In this document: positions 22,353-33,133 of the stretch, in pieces | Numbering within the stretch: the stretch's first letter is position 1 | Layout of the letters: each line of letters opens with the position of its first letter | Origin: Burkholderia sp. TSV86 | GTDB lineage: Bacteria > Pseudomonadota > Gammaproteobacteria > Burkholderiales > Burkholderiaceae | Direction of reading: 5' to 3' | Length of the DNA stretch: 64,000 bases | Assembly (NCBI RefSeq): GCF_001522865.1 | Contig: NZ_LOWB01000024.1 | Coordinates: 62,001 to 126,000, forward strand | Notes under the pieces: generated by a model | Databases searched by the model: none | Told to the model about the DNA's origin: nothing | The model's input: only the letters and a program-made list of their open reading frames with translations | Made by a program: the position numbers and the translations under genes

Positions 22353-22506
22353 TACCGCGCAGTCATGCCGGCGCATACACTGGAACGGGCGCTCCGCTTC
22401 GGGGCGCCCGTTTTCCGTTTTTAATCCGGCCAGTAATCCGACGATCCGGCAAACCAGCTAATCGGCCGCCCACGGCTTGCCACGCGCGGGCGAAAGCCGC
22501 GCTCGG

Positions 22507-23154
22507 CTACTGCTCCGCGTCCGGCTGCGCAGCGGGCACCGACGCCTTGAACGCATCGAATGTCATCGCGCAGTCGAAAATGCGCTGGATCGTCGGATAA
22601 CGCGTAGTGTCGATCGCGAAGCGGTGCGCATTGAACACTTGCGGCACGACGCAGAGATCGGCAAGCGTCGGCGTGTCGCCAAAGCACAGCTTGCCCGTGC
22701 GCGGATCGTGCGCGAGGCGCGCCTCGAGCTTCGCGAATCCGTCATCGATCCAATGGCGATACCACGCCTCCTTTGCCTCGTCGTCGATCTTCAGCGTGTG
22801 CTTCAGGTACTTCAGCACGCGCAGGTTGTTGAGCGGGTGGATCTCGCAGGCCACCAACAGCCCGATCGCGCGCACGTATGCGCGATCGAGCGGCGCGTGC
22901 GGCAGCAACGGCACATCCGGATACTTTTCGTCGAGATACTCGATGATCGCGAGCGACTGGTGCAGCGGCGAATCGCCGTCGACGAGCGTCGGCACGAGCG
23001 CGTCCGGATTCAGTGCACGATAATCGTCCTTCAATTGCTGGCCGCCGTCGCGCAGCAGATGCACCGGCACGTAATCGAACGGCAGCCCCTTCAGGCGCAG
23101 CGCGATGCGCACGCGAAACGACGCCGAGCTGCGGAAATAACTGTATAGCTTCAT
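22507..23154 (-). CDS. maiA: Maleylacetoacetate isomerase, zeta-class GST
   Basis: Glutathione-dependent isomerase of tyrosine/homogentisate catabolism. The zeta signature region SSASFRVRIALRLKGL (residues 8-23) includes the catalytic serines; the GST N-domain motif LVPTLVDGD...QSLAIIEYLDE binds glutathione. 215 residues from the ATG at 23154. No hmgA or fahA gene is nearby, so a related role in maleylpyruvate metabolism is also possible. Confidence 0.85.
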   Translation of the reverse strand: MKLYSYFRSSASFRVRIALRLKGLPFDYVPVHLLRDGGQQLKDDYRALNPDALVPTLVDGDSPLHQSLAIIEYLDEKYPDVPLLPHAPLDRAYVRAIGLLVACEIHPLNNLRVLKYLKHTLKIDDEAKEAWYRHWIDDGFAKLEARLAHDPRTGKLCFGDTPTLADLCVVPQVFNAHRFAIDTTRYPTIQRIFDCAMTFDAFKASVPAAQPDAEQ

Positions 23155-23779
23155 CGTGATCCTCATTGCGTCGGCCGCCGATCGGCCGTTGCGACTGACA
23201 CTGTCCGGCACTTGCCGCGCGACTGAAACGATGCTCCGCCCGTTGCGCAACGGCGAACGCGATTCGATAACCGGTAACGGCCGAAAGTGTAACGTGCCGC
23301 CTGCGTGCCCGGCAGCCACGCGGGCCGCGTGACGTGACGGATGCCGCCGGGCCGGCCGGCGCGGCGCGCGGCCTGTGCCCCGGCCGGACACGCAGCTAAA
23401 AAACGAACACCGCGTCTGCCGGCGGATCGGCAAGCGCCCGATTTAGCGCCAGATCGGGCGCGAAGCCCGGCTCGCTTGTCCGGCGCAGCGGCCTTCACGA
23501 GGCTCGCTTGCTAAATTCGCGCACCATCCCGATGCGCACCCGCCGCCCGGCATCCAGCCGCCATTGCCGTGCGATAGGGATAGCAAATGCGCCACAAACA
23601 ACCCGCGTCACGCCTGTGGCCATCCATAAACGGAGTGCCAAGCCGCCGATAGCCGCCCGAAAAACGCTTGCGCTTGCAAGAATCACGCAAATGCGGTACT
23701 CAGTGATTTCCCTGCATACCGAGTTGCGCGTTGCCGTTCGACCAAAGAACCCAGTCCCGGCCGCCGCTCCCGCTCCTCA
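23155..23779. other. Divergent intergenic region maiA / ybiB
   Basis: 625 bases between divergent genes. Short open frames on both strands here lack ribosome binding sites and any recognisable family. The half next to ybiB is somewhat richer in A/T and probably holds its promoter, but I could not assign boxes. Confidence 0.5.
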
Positions 23780-24760
23780 ATGACCGATTCCGACGCCAAC
23801 GCCCCGCTACCCGAACCTTTTGCGTGCGCCCGCTTCATCAAAGAGATCGGGCGCGGCCCCAACGGCGCCCGCCCGCTGTCCTTCGACGACGCACTCGCCC
23901 TCTACCGCGCGATACTGGACGGCCACGTATCGGACGTCGAACTCGGTGCGATCCTGATCGCTTATCGGCTCAAAGGCGAAACGCCCGCCGAGCTGGCGGC
24001 GATGCTCGCCGCCGCGCACGCGTCGTTCGAGCCGCTGCACGTGCAGGACGGCGTCTTCCGCCCGGTATCGATCCCGAGCTATAACGGCGCGCGCAAGCAG
24101 CCGAACCTCGTACCGCTTCTCGCGCTGCTGCTCGCGCGCGAGGGCGTGCCCGTGCTCGTGCACGGCGTCGCCGACGATCCGGGCCGCGTGACGAGCGCGG
24201 AAATCTTCAACGAACTGTCGATCCCGCCCGGCGGCACGCACGACGAGATCGAGGATACGCTCGCCGAGCGCCGCGTCGCCTTCGCGCCGATCGGCGTGCT
24301 CGCGCCGAAGCTCGCGCGCCTGATCGCGCTGCGCCGCGTGCTGGGCGTGCGCAACTCGACGCACACGATCGTCAAGCTGCTGCAGCCGTTCCAGCCGGCC
24401 GGGCTGCGTCTCGTCAACTACACCCACCCGCCGTACCGTGACAGCCTCATCGAACTGTTTCGCGACCATCCGCCGGCAGCCGCCGGCGGCGCACTGCTCG
24501 CTCGCGGCACCGAAGGCGAGGCAGTCGCCGACACGCGCCGCCAGGTGCAGATCGACTGGCTGCACGACGGACAGTACGAGACGGTCGTCGAGCCGGTACG
24601 CTCTTCGCCCGATGCGCCGCCCGCCGAGTTGCCCGAATCGCGCGACGCGGCAACGACGGCCGCCTGGACCGACGCCGTCATGCGCGGCGAAATCCCGGTG
24701 CCGGTCACGATCGCCACGCAGGTCGAGACAATCGTGCGGCTCGCGCGAATCGTCGAATAA
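23780..24760 (+). CDS. ybiB: DNA-binding protein YbiB (TrpD2 family)
   Basis: 326 residues, homologous to anthranilate phosphoribosyltransferase (TrpD) but of the YbiB/TrpD2 branch, which binds nucleic acid rather than acting in tryptophan synthesis. Visible features: N-terminal helical domain RPLSFDDALALYRAIL, GAILIAYRLKGETPAELAAML, and the PRTase-like GVPVLVHGVADDPGRVTSAE loop. In E. coli ybiB belongs to the LexA regulon; I see no LexA box upstream here. Stands alone, before leuA. Confidence 0.85.
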   Translation: MTDSDANAPLPEPFACARFIKEIGRGPNGARPLSFDDALALYRAILDGHVSDVELGAILIAYRLKGETPAELAAMLAAAHASFEPLHVQDGVFRPVSIPSYNGARKQPNLVPLLALLLAREGVPVLVHGVADDPGRVTSAEIFNELSIPPGGTHDEIEDTLAERRVAFAPIGVLAPKLARLIALRRVLGVRNSTHTIVKLLQPFQPAGLRLVNYTHPPYRDSLIELFRDHPPAAAGGALLARGTEGEAVADTRRQVQIDWLHDGQYETVVEPVRSSPDAPPAELPESRDAATTAAWTDAVMRGEIPVPVTIATQVETIVRLARIVE

Positions 24761-24809
24761 ACGCCAAGCGCACCGCAAGGCGCCGCCGCACGGCGCTTTG
24801 CGCGCATGA

Positions 24810-24837
24810 TTGACAGCCGCCGTGAACTTCGCATAGA
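24810..24837 (+). promoter_or_regulatory. Predicted leuA promoter
   Basis: A perfect -35 TTGACA (24810-24815), 16-base spacer and CATAGA (24832-24837) as -10. The expected transcription start near 24844-24847 lies at or just before the ATG of the leader ORF, so that ORF would be nearly leaderless. Prediction from sequence only. Confidence 0.55.
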
Positions 24838-24846
24838 GTTGTCGCC

Positions 24847-24921
24847 ATGCGTTCCTATCAGAACACCCTCCGAATTACTTCCGGCCGCCTAGCGCGGCCG
24901 CTATCGCTACGACTAGCGTAA
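24847..24921 (+). CDS. Putative leucine leader peptide upstream of leuA
   Basis: A 24-residue ORF, 233 bases before leuA and directly under a TTGACA promoter. Five of 24 residues are Leu, and four of these use the CTA codon, which is very rare in this genome; the last ten codons contain CTA four times. The CTA codons create overlapping complementary segments: TAGCG at 24890-24894, CGCTA at 24899 and at 24905, TAGCG at 24914-24918, so alternative hairpins can form depending on ribosome stalling. A GC hairpin (24932-24937 with 24946-24951) and a T6 run (24991-24996) follow. This fits attenuation by leucyl-tRNA level; function is inferred. Confidence 0.7.
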   Translation: MRSYQNTLRITSGRLARPLSLRLA

Positions 24922-25007
24922 AGCTGTCGTGGCGCCGTGCCGCACCGGCGCGGTCCCGCCTTAGCAGTTCCCGCAGTTTCCTTCTCGCTGTTTTTTACAA
25001 CCCATAG

Positions 25008-26795
<1,788 letters not shown>

Positions 26796-27294
26796 GCGGC
26801 ACGGACGCACGCCGGTCACCATAGAGCACGAGCGAGCCGGCCAGTACGGCTGCAACGCGCGGCGCACCAAGGCGCGCGTTGCCGGCGCAAGCGAGATCCG
26901 CGGCGCCGGCACGAAATCGCGGCTCACGAAGCCGCTGCAAATGAAAAGGCCCCGATCAGGGGCCCGTCAATCCTTCCTGCTTCGATTGAAAATCCACCCA
27001 AAGACTCGAAACCCAATCAAATAAAAATAATCGGCAATAAGCAACACGCACGGCGGGAAAAATAGCGGCGCCGGATATGCAGCGCGTGTGCATCCCCATA
27101 GCGGGCGTGCATGCGCACGTTTGCGCCCGCAATAGCGATACCGTGCCGGCACAGCAAGCACGATAGCCACGAATGACGATCGCAGCGATGAGCGGCGCCG
27201 GCGGGCATAGGCAGGCGCAAACGCACGTTTCCCGAATGGAATGTTTTCGCCGACCTGGCCGCCCGCGCAAGCCCGCCACGAGCATGAGGGGCTT
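26796..27294. other. Intergenic region leuA / SnoaL-like gene (convergent)
   Basis: 499 bases between convergent genes. It contains a minus-strand terminator at 26944-26964 placed about 330 bases beyond the nearest minus-strand stop, and an A/T-rich patch at about 26985-27060 in an otherwise GC-rich region. No supported protein gene. Confidence 0.5.
26944..26964 (-). terminator. Minus-strand Rho-independent terminator, possibly of a small RNA
   Basis: Read on the minus strand: stem GGCCCC/GGGGCC with a five-base loop followed by TTTT. No plus-strand T-run. The nearest minus-strand gene ends 330 bases upstream, so the hairpin either ends a long 3' UTR or a separate short transcript. Confidence 0.65.
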
Positions 27295-27681
27295 CTAGCC
27301 CTCGGTCGCGCAGCGTGTTGCCTGCCACGCGAAAAGGCGCCAGCGGCCTTTCTCCTGCGTCTGCACCGCGGTGTACGCGATCGGAAACACCAAGCCGCCG
27401 TTGTTCGTTTCCATTTCGATCAGCGCACGCCCGACGATGACGAAAGTGGCCTCGCCGATCGGCAGCACGTCCTGCGACTGAATCTCGATCTGCCGATAGC
27501 GGCGACGGCCGGTCGCGATCGCGTCGATGAACTGCTGCTTGGTTTCGCGCTTGCCGTTCGTGTGCACGAAGTAGACATCGTCGGACAACAACGCATCGAG
27601 CGCCTCGCCGTCGCCGTCGACCATCGCACGAAACCGGTCGCGCTCGAGCGCGCGAATCGCATCGATCCCCTTCGCCACCAT
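27295..27681 (-). CDS. SnoaL/NTF2-like (DUF4440) protein
   Basis: 128 residues with the NTF2 cone fold pattern: N-terminal helices (IDAIRALERDRFRAMVDGDGEAL), LLSDDVYFVHTNGKRETKQQFIDAI, and a beta sheet ending KGRWRLFAWQATR. Related proteins include ketosteroid-isomerase-like enzymes and pathway accessory factors; no substrate can be assigned. Two ATGs exist (27687 and 27681); the second is better spaced from AGGAG. Follows pagL by 40 bases and may share its transcript. Confidence 0.8.
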   Translation of the reverse strand: MVAKGIDAIRALERDRFRAMVDGDGEALDALLSDDVYFVHTNGKRETKQQFIDAIATGRRRYRQIEIQSQDVLPIGEATFVIVGRALIEMETNNGGLVFPIAYTAVQTQEKGRWRLFAWQATRCATEG

Positions 27682-27721
27682 CGCCATACTCCTCAACTGC
27701 GTGCGCGCATTCGCGCGCCGG

Positions 27722-28294
27722 TCAGAAGTTGTACTGCACGTAGAGTTGGCTGAAATTTATACCAGGATTCGGATGTTTGATACCTGCGTTGGATTCGTGC
27801 TGAAAGCGAAAACCAGCCTGATACTGCTGACGATCCCCGAATTGTGCGCCGATGCCCACCATGTCGGCGAACTGGAACGCCGTCGACATCGAGTAACGGC
27901 TCGAAATCGTCGGATGCGTGAGAAGGCGCACGCCGACGCCCGCCTCAATGAATGGCCGCACGTAGCCCGAACCCTTGATGAAGCGCAACACCGGCGTCGC
28001 GCCGAATTCCCAGACGTTGCTGTGAATCGCCGCGTCGCCCGTGTACCGCCAGTACGATACGTGCCCCTCCGCAACGAACGCGAAATGCCAGCCGCCGATT
28101 TCCCACCAAGTCCAATTCGGATCCCAGACCACGGCGATGTCGCCCTTCTTCACATCATGGTCGCCGATGCCGCCGCCGAGCTGCACACCCCAACGGTCCG
28201 CGCAGGCGACGCTGGAAACCCCCAGCAATGCGGCCGCGACGGCAATCCGCGCAACGGCCCGCCCTGTCCGAGCGCGATTCTTCTTATAGTTCAT
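27722..28294 (-). CDS. pagL: Lipid A 3-O-deacylase, PagL family
   Basis: Outer-membrane beta-barrel enzyme that removes the 3-position acyl chain of lipid A. 190 residues: a signal peptide (AVARIAVAAALLGVSSVACA, cleavage near residue 32), alternating aromatic strands, the catalytic His-Ser pair in FQHESNAG (His166, Ser168) and a C-terminal Phe required for barrel assembly. Length matches the Pseudomonas/Bordetella enzymes. It diverges from rpoH across a 371-base region. Confidence 0.9.
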   Translation of the reverse strand: MNYKKNRARTGRAVARIAVAAALLGVSSVACADRWGVQLGGGIGDHDVKKGDIAVVWDPNWTWWEIGGWHFAFVAEGHVSYWRYTGDAAIHSNVWEFGATPVLRFIKGSGYVRPFIEAGVGVRLLTHPTISSRYSMSTAFQFADMVGIGAQFGDRQQYQAGFRFQHESNAGIKHPNPGINFSQLYVQYNF

Positions 28295-28546
28295 TTAGTC
28301 ACTCCAACTTCTCAGGTTGAATAGAGCCTCGCCGCCACCGATCGGTGGATGACGGCCGGCTCGAGCGAACAGCATCTTATGGTAAAGGACTTTTTCGGTT
28401 GGCATCGTCAGACGAAATGGTTTTCTTCTGTTTCCACAAGAATCAGCAGCATTTGTTTGAATCGTTCGCAAAACAATAGCTTACGTATGCCAGCCAGAAT
28501 GGCATCTCAAGAACAGCTATCAATTTAAAAAACCGATAGCGAAATG

Positions 28547-28574
28547 GGAACTCTGGCGGGCACAAGCTTTCTAA
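28547..28574 (+). promoter_or_regulatory. Sigma-E-like promoter of rpoH
   Basis: GGAACTC at 28547-28553, a 15-base spacer and TTCTAA at 28569-28574 match the RpoE-type consensus GGAACTT-N15/16-GTCTAA with one mismatch per box. Predicted start at about 28581, inside the adjacent CIRCE element. Prediction from sequence only. Confidence 0.6.
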
Positions 28575-28577
28575 GAA

Positions 28578-28604
28578 TTAGCACTCTGGTTGATGGAGTG
28601 CTAA
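28578..28604 (+). promoter_or_regulatory. CIRCE operator (HrcA binding site)
   Basis: A perfect inverted repeat TTAGCACTC-N9-GAGTGCTAA, identical to the classical CIRCE consensus. HrcA repressor binding here would block the promoter immediately upstream, linking rpoH expression to HrcA/GroE state. hrcA itself is not in the window. Confidence 0.92.
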
Positions 28605-28665
28605 GATTAAGCCTGGAATCGTCTCACTAACGGGGCTTGTCCCTGATTCCAAAGGAGTTTTTTAC

Positions 28666-29601
28666 GTGAGCAACGCATTGACCCTTCCGAATACCCTGTG
28701 CCCGGCGTCCGCTAAGGCCGCATCGGCAGGCTCGCTGATGCTCGCATCCCATTCGATGCTGCCCGGCCAGCTTGGCAACATCGACGCGTATATCCAGGCC
28801 GTCAACCGGATTCCGCTGCTCACGCCCGACGAAGAGCGCCAGTACGCAACCGAGTTCCGCGAGCACAACAACCTTGACGCCGCGCGCCGGCTCGTGCTGT
28901 CGCACCTGCGGCTCGTCGTGTCGATCTCGCGCAACTATCTCGGCTACGGCCTGCCCCACGGCGACCTGATCCAGGAAGGCAACATTGGCCTGATGAAGGC
29001 GGTCAAGCGCTTCGACCCCGCGCAGAACGTGCGGCTCGTGTCGTATGCGATCCACTGGATCAAGGCCGAGATTCACGAATACATCCTGCGCAACTGGCGG
29101 ATGGTGAAGGTCGCGACGACGAAGGCGCAGCGCAAGCTGTTCTTCAATCTGCGCAGCCACAAGAAAGGCGCTCAGGCGTTCACGCCGGAGGAAATCGACG
29201 GCCTCGCGCAAGAACTGAATGTCAAGCGTGAGGAAGTCGCCGAGATGGAAACCCGTCTCGCGGGCGGTGATATCGCGCTTGAAGGCCAGGTCGAAGACGG
29301 CGAGGAGTCGTATGCGCCGATCGCCTATCTTGCCGATTCGCATAACGAGCCGACCGCCGTGCTCGCCGCGCGGCAGCGCGACATGCTGCAGACGGACGGC
29401 ATCGCGCAAGCGCTCGATTCGCTCGACGCGCGCAGCCGCCGAATCATCGAGGCGCGCTGGCTGAACGTCGACGACGACGGTTCGGGTGGCTCGACGCTGC
29501 ATGATCTCGCCGCCGAATTCGGCGTGTCGGCGGAGCGTATTCGCCAAATCGAGGCGAGCGCAATGAAAAAGATGCGCACGGCGCTCGCCGCATACGCATA
29601 G
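28666..29601 (+). CDS. rpoH: RNA polymerase sigma-32 (heat shock) factor
   Basis: Heat-shock sigma factor. Region 2 contains the core-binding GNIGLMKAVKRFDP and the promoter-melting YAIHWIKAEIHEYILRNW; the RpoH box QRKLFFNLR and region 4.2 HTH (FGVSAERIRQIEASAMKKM) are intact. 311 residues. The start is a GTG with AAAGGAG eight bases upstream. It has an unusual dual control region (sigma-E-like promoter plus CIRCE) and a terminator after it. Confidence 0.96.
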   Translation: MSNALTLPNTLCPASAKAASAGSLMLASHSMLPGQLGNIDAYIQAVNRIPLLTPDEERQYATEFREHNNLDAARRLVLSHLRLVVSISRNYLGYGLPHGDLIQEGNIGLMKAVKRFDPAQNVRLVSYAIHWIKAEIHEYILRNWRMVKVATTKAQRKLFFNLRSHKKGAQAFTPEEIDGLAQELNVKREEVAEMETRLAGGDIALEGQVEDGEESYAPIAYLADSHNEPTAVLAARQRDMLQTDGIAQALDSLDARSRRIIEARWLNVDDDGSGGSTLHDLAAEFGVSAERIRQIEASAMKKMRTALAAYA

Positions 29602-29640
29602 AAAGACCGGCCCAACCGGGCCGCCAAGTCTTCGGCGCAA

Positions 29641-29670
29641 GCCCGCTGTCGCTCGGCAGCGGGCTTTTTT
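29641..29670 (+). terminator. Rho-independent terminator after rpoH
   Basis: Stem GCCCGCTG/CAGCGGGC with an eight-base loop and six T residues, 40 bases after the rpoH stop. A second hairpin without T-run (CGGCCC/GGGCCG, 29608-29623) precedes it. Confidence 0.88.
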
Positions 29671-29998
29671 ATTTGCGGCTGCTACTGCGGTTCGCCTCTT
29701 CCGCCATCTGGCTGCGCCAAGCACTTTCCGTGATTTTTTTATGGCGCCTGCGCGCGGATTCGCGGCTGGTTCAGTGGCCAATGCGGCGCAAAATTTCACC
29801 CGACCCCGCCCGATTCGCTCACTTATTGAGCCAACTCAAATTTCCACGCGCATTTAGCGACGGTGTGCCGCAGCGCCATACACCGAGTTGGCAAGGAGTC
29901 CTCCTACAATTGGGATGACCGGCCAAGCCATGCCGCGCGCGCCCGAGCGCATCGCGAAGCCGGCGCAGATCCATGCCTATCACGTCATTCTGGACATC
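29671..29998. other. Intergenic region upstream of the cytochrome bd operon
   Basis: About 330 bases; presumed to contain the cyd promoter. A TACAAT at 29905-29910 could be a -10 box. An FNR-like inverted repeat lies at 29826-29839. The longest open frame for cydP reaches back to 29888 but its N-terminal part is not conserved-looking. Confidence 0.45.
29826..29839 (+). promoter_or_regulatory. Possible FNR/ANR-type site
   Basis: TTGAG-N4-CTCAA, a perfect inverted repeat differing from the FNR consensus TTGAT-N4-ATCAA at one symmetric position. It lies about 170 bases before cydP. The distance to the best -10 candidate is not a standard activator position, so this is tentative. Confidence 0.35.
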
Positions 29999-30277
29999 AT
30001 GGCTTCGACCCTCGCCGACAAAAAAACGCCGCATCCCCCAACGCCGCCCGGCCGGCGCAGCCGGATCGTCGAATGGGCCCAAGGCCCGAGCTTCGCGCGC
30101 GACATTACGCTCGTGCTAACCGTCAAGCTGATCCTGCTCGTCGCGCTCAAGTACGCATTCTTCAACCATCCGCAGGCCGAGCACATGTCGCTGCCGCCTG
30201 CCGCCGTCGCCGCGCAACTGCTGTCGGCGGCGCCGCCACACGCATCCACCCACGGAGACCGCCATGATAAGCAGTGA
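29999..30277 (+). CDS. cydP: Putative small subunit of cytochrome oxidase, CydP-like
   Basis: 92-residue membrane protein with a single transmembrane helix ([21 protein letters not shown], first 20 residues of it diagnostic) followed by a Pro/Ala/His-rich tail. Small proteins of this kind are encoded directly before cydA in many proteobacteria and are annotated CydP; their role in bd oxidase assembly or stability is little known. The reading frame overlaps cydA by 14 bases, implying coupling. The start is uncertain; ATG at 29999 was chosen because upstream residues look non-native. Confidence 0.7.
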   Translation: MASTLADKKTPHPPTPPGRRSRIVEWAQGPSFARDITLVLTVKLILLVALKYAFFNHPQAEHMSLPPAAVAAQLLSAAPPHASTHGDRHDKQ

Positions 30278-31859
30278 AGTCGTCGAACTGTCGCGTCTGC
30301 AGTTCGGCATTACCGCGCTCTACCATTTTTTATTCGTCCCGCTCACGCTCGGCCTGTCATGGCTGCTCGTCATCATGGAAGCGGTTTATGTGATGACCGG
30401 CAAGGAAGTCTACAAGGACATGACCCAGTTCTGGGGCAAGCTCTTCGGGATCAACTTCGCCATGGGCGTGACCACCGGCATCACGCTCGAATTCCAGTTC
30501 GGCACGAACTGGTCTTACTACTCACATTACGTCGGCGATATCTTCGGCGTGCCGCTCGCCGTCGAAGGGCTGATGGCGTTCTTTCTCGAATCGACGTTCG
30601 TCGGGCTGTTCTTCTTCGGTTGGAAGCGCCTGTCGAAAGTCCAGCACCTGATCGTCACGTTCCTCGTCGCGCTCGGCTCGAACCTGTCGGCGCTGTGGAT
30701 TCTCGTCGCGAACGGCTGGATGAACAACCCGGTCGGCGCCGAGTTCAACTACCAGACGATGCGCATGGAGCTGACGAATCTCTTCGACGTGATCTTCAAT
30801 CCGGTCGCGCAGGTGAAGTTCGTGCATACCGTGTCGGCCGGCTACGTGACCGCGTCGATGTTCGTGCTCGGCATCTCGGCGTGGTATCTGCTCAAGCGCC
30901 GCGACATCGATTTCGCGCTGCGCTCGTTCGCGGTGGCGGCGGGCTTCGGGCTCGCGTCGACGCTGTGCGTGATCGTGCTCGGTGACGAATCCGGCTATAC
31001 AACGGGCGAAGTGCAAAAGATGAAGCTCGCCGCGATCGAATCCGAATGGGAGACGCAGCCGGCGCCCGCATCGTTCACGTTGATCGGCATCCCTAACCAG
31101 CAGGCCGAACGGACCGATTACGCCATCCGCATTCCGTATGCGCTCGGCCTGATTGCAACGCGCTCGATCGACGAGCCGGTGATCGGCTTGCGCGATCTCG
31201 CGAAGTACAGCGAAGCGCATATCCGGAGCGGCATGATCGCTTACGGCGCGCTGCAGAAGCTGAAGTCGGGCGATACCAGCGCCGAGACGAAGGCGGCCTT
31301 CGACGCGCACAAACAATATCTCGGCTACGGGCTGATGCTCAAGCAATTCACGCCGAACGTGACGGACGCGACTCCCGAGCAGATCAAGGCAGCCGCGAAG
31401 CGAACCATCCCGCCCGTTGCGCCCGTGTTCTTCTCGTTCCGCATCATGGTGTTCCTCGGCCTGCTGTTCCTCGCGACGTTCATCGCCGCGTTCTGGTTCT
31501 GCGCGCGCCGGCAGTTGCTGCAAGACAAGCGCCGCTGGTTCCTGCGCTGGGCCGTGTGGGCGATTCCGCTGCCGTGGCTCGCCGCCGAGTTCGGTTGGGT
31601 CGTTGCCGAAGTGGGCCGCCAGCCGTGGACGATCGCCGGCATCCTGCCGACGCACCTGTCCGCGTCGAGCCTCACCCCCACCGATCTGTACCTGAGTCTC
31701 GCCGGCTTCATCCTGTTCTACACGGTGCTGTTCATCGTCGAAATCACGCTGATGTTCAAGTACGCGCGGCTCGGCCCGTCTTCGTTGCACACCGGCCGCT
31801 ATCACTATGAGCAGGCCGTACACGGGCTTGGCAACGCCGTCGGCAAGACGGCCGCGTGA
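30264..31859 (+). CDS. cydA: Cytochrome bd ubiquinol oxidase subunit I
   Basis: Membrane subunit carrying hemes b558, b595 and d; oxidises ubiquinol and reduces oxygen at high affinity. 531 residues with about nine transmembrane helices; conserved [11 protein letters not shown] and [12 protein letters not shown] segments and a long Q-loop (about residues 245-385), as in the E. coli bd-I type. ATG preceded by GGAGACC. Operon cydP-cydA-cydB-cydX. Confidence 0.96.
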   Translation: MISSEVVELSRLQFGITALYHFLFVPLTLGLSWLLVIMEAVYVMTGKEVYKDMTQFWGKLFGINFAMGVTTGITLEFQFGTNWSYYSHYVGDIFGVPLAVEGLMAFFLESTFVGLFFFGWKRLSKVQHLIVTFLVALGSNLSALWILVANGWMNNPVGAEFNYQTMRMELTNLFDVIFNPVAQVKFVHTVSAGYVTASMFVLGISAWYLLKRRDIDFALRSFAVAAGFGLASTLCVIVLGDESGYTTGEVQKMKLAAIESEWETQPAPASFTLIGIPNQQAERTDYAIRIPYALGLIATRSIDEPVIGLRDLAKYSEAHIRSGMIAYGALQKLKSGDTSAETKAAFDAHKQYLGYGLMLKQFTPNVTDATPEQIKAAAKRTIPPVAPVFFSFRIMVFLGLLFLATFIAAFWFCARRQLLQDKRRWFLRWAVWAIPLPWLAAEFGWVVAEVGRQPWTIAGILPTHLSASSLTPTDLYLSLAGFILFYTVLFIVEITLMFKYARLGPSSLHTGRYHYEQAVHGLGNAVGKTAA

Positions 31860-31896
31860 TGCGCGCCGCACGATCGAATTCGGACAAGGAATCGCT

Positions 31897-33033
31897 ATGG
31901 ACTACGCAACTCTCAAGGTGATCTGGTGGGTGCTCGTCGGCGCGCTGATCATTGGCTTCTCGCTGACCGACGGCTTCGACATGGGCGCGACCGTGCTGCT
32001 GCCGTTCATCGGCAAGACCGACGACGAGCGCCGTATTGTCGTCAACACCGTCGGCGCGACCTGGGAAGGCAACCAGGTGTGGCTCATCACGGCGGGCGGC
32101 GCGATGTTCGCCGCGTGGCCGCTCGTCTATGCGGCGTCGTTCTCGGGCTTCTACTTCGCGATGCTGCTCGTGCTGTTTGCGCTGTTCTTCCGCCCGGTCG
32201 GCTTCGACTATCGGAGCAAGCGCGACGATCCGCGCTGGCGCGCATGCTGGGACTGGGGACTGTTCGCCGGCGGCTTCGTGCCCGCGCTGGTGTTCGGCGT
32301 CGCGTTCGGCAATCTGCTGCAAGGCGTGCCGTTCGCATTCGACAGCGACCTGCGCGTCAGCTATCACGGCAGTTTCTGGGCGCTGCTGAATCCGTTCGCG
32401 CTACTGTGCGGGCTGGTGAGCCTGGCGATGTTCGTCGCCCACGGCGCCGCGTTCGTCAAAATGAAGACGGACGGCGCGATCGCCAAGCGCGCCGCGTTCG
32501 CGCTGCGCGTATCGGCGCTCGCCGCGGCCGTGCTGTTCGCGATCGCGGGCGTGCTCGTCGCGTCATTCGTCGACGGCTATCGGATCACGCAGGCTGCGCC
32601 CGTCGATACTGTCGCGAACCCGCTCGTCAAGCAGGTCGCGGCCGGCTCGGGCCTCTGGTTCGCGAACTACGGCCAGTATCCGTGGATGCTCGCCGCCCCC
32701 GCTGTCGGCATCGCGGGCGGCTTGATCGCAGCATGGCTGGCCGGTTCGAAGCGCGAGAAGACCGCGTTCGTTTGCACCGGCCTCATGATCGTCGGCGTGA
32801 TTCTGACTGCGGCCTTTTCGATGTTCCCGTTCATCATGCCCTCTTCGCTCGACCCGAAGAGCAGCCTCACCGTTTGGGATTCGACCTCCAGCCGCCTAAC
32901 GCTCGAGGTGATGCTCGGCGCCGTGATCGTGTTCCTGCCGCTCATCCTGCTCTATACGGGCTGGGTGTACCGCGTGGTGCGCGGCAAAGTCACGCCGGAC
33001 GTGCTCAACGAAAACCGGCATTCAATGTATTAA
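31897..33033 (+). CDS. cydB: Cytochrome bd ubiquinol oxidase subunit II
   Basis: Partner membrane subunit of CydA. 378 residues, about eight helices, starting [18 protein letters not shown] with the conserved [14 protein letters not shown] and [14 protein letters not shown]. The ATG at 31897 follows CAAGGAAT; the longer frame into cydA is not used. 37 bases after cydA. Confidence 0.95.
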   Translation: MDYATLKVIWWVLVGALIIGFSLTDGFDMGATVLLPFIGKTDDERRIVVNTVGATWEGNQVWLITAGGAMFAAWPLVYAASFSGFYFAMLLVLFALFFRPVGFDYRSKRDDPRWRACWDWGLFAGGFVPALVFGVAFGNLLQGVPFAFDSDLRVSYHGSFWALLNPFALLCGLVSLAMFVAHGAAFVKMKTDGAIAKRAAFALRVSALAAAVLFAIAGVLVASFVDGYRITQAAPVDTVANPLVKQVAAGSGLWFANYGQYPWMLAAPAVGIAGGLIAAWLAGSKREKTAFVCTGLMIVGVILTAAFSMFPFIMPSSLDPKSSLTVWDSTSSRLTLEVMLGAVIVFLPLILLYTGWVYRVVRGKVTPDVLNENRHSMY

Positions 33034-33133
33034 CGTTGCGCTCGACCGGCGCCGGTCCGCTTGGGCGGCAGCGCCGGATTCGCGCAGCGTTGGAACCGTT
33101 CGCAAGAAGCAAGAAATCGGAAGGAGTCGAATC

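Larger units (their letters stand above)
28295..28665. other. Divergent control region pagL / rpoH
   Basis: 371 bases, A/T-rich between about 28380 and 28620. It holds the sigma-E-like promoter and the CIRCE operator described separately, near the rpoH end. The pagL promoter is presumably within the left half; I could not define it. Confidence 0.55.

Noticed and set aside
20798-22600. 600-codon plus-strand frame across ftsY
   Set aside because: Alternative frame of ftsY, extremely Arg-rich, and it overlaps the true ftsY frame that carries GTPase motifs.
24777-24800. Hairpin GGCGCCG/CGGCGCT after ybiB as a terminator
   Set aside because: The stem is followed by only TTT and then GC-rich sequence; too weak to call with confidence.
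26967-27170. 67-codon minus-strand frame with hydrophobic tail next to the orphan terminator
   Set aside because: No ribosome binding site or homology; the terminator fits better with an sRNA or 3' UTR.
30522-31871. 449-codon open frame opposite cydA
   Set aside because: Same type of antisense shadow; no start signal or domain.
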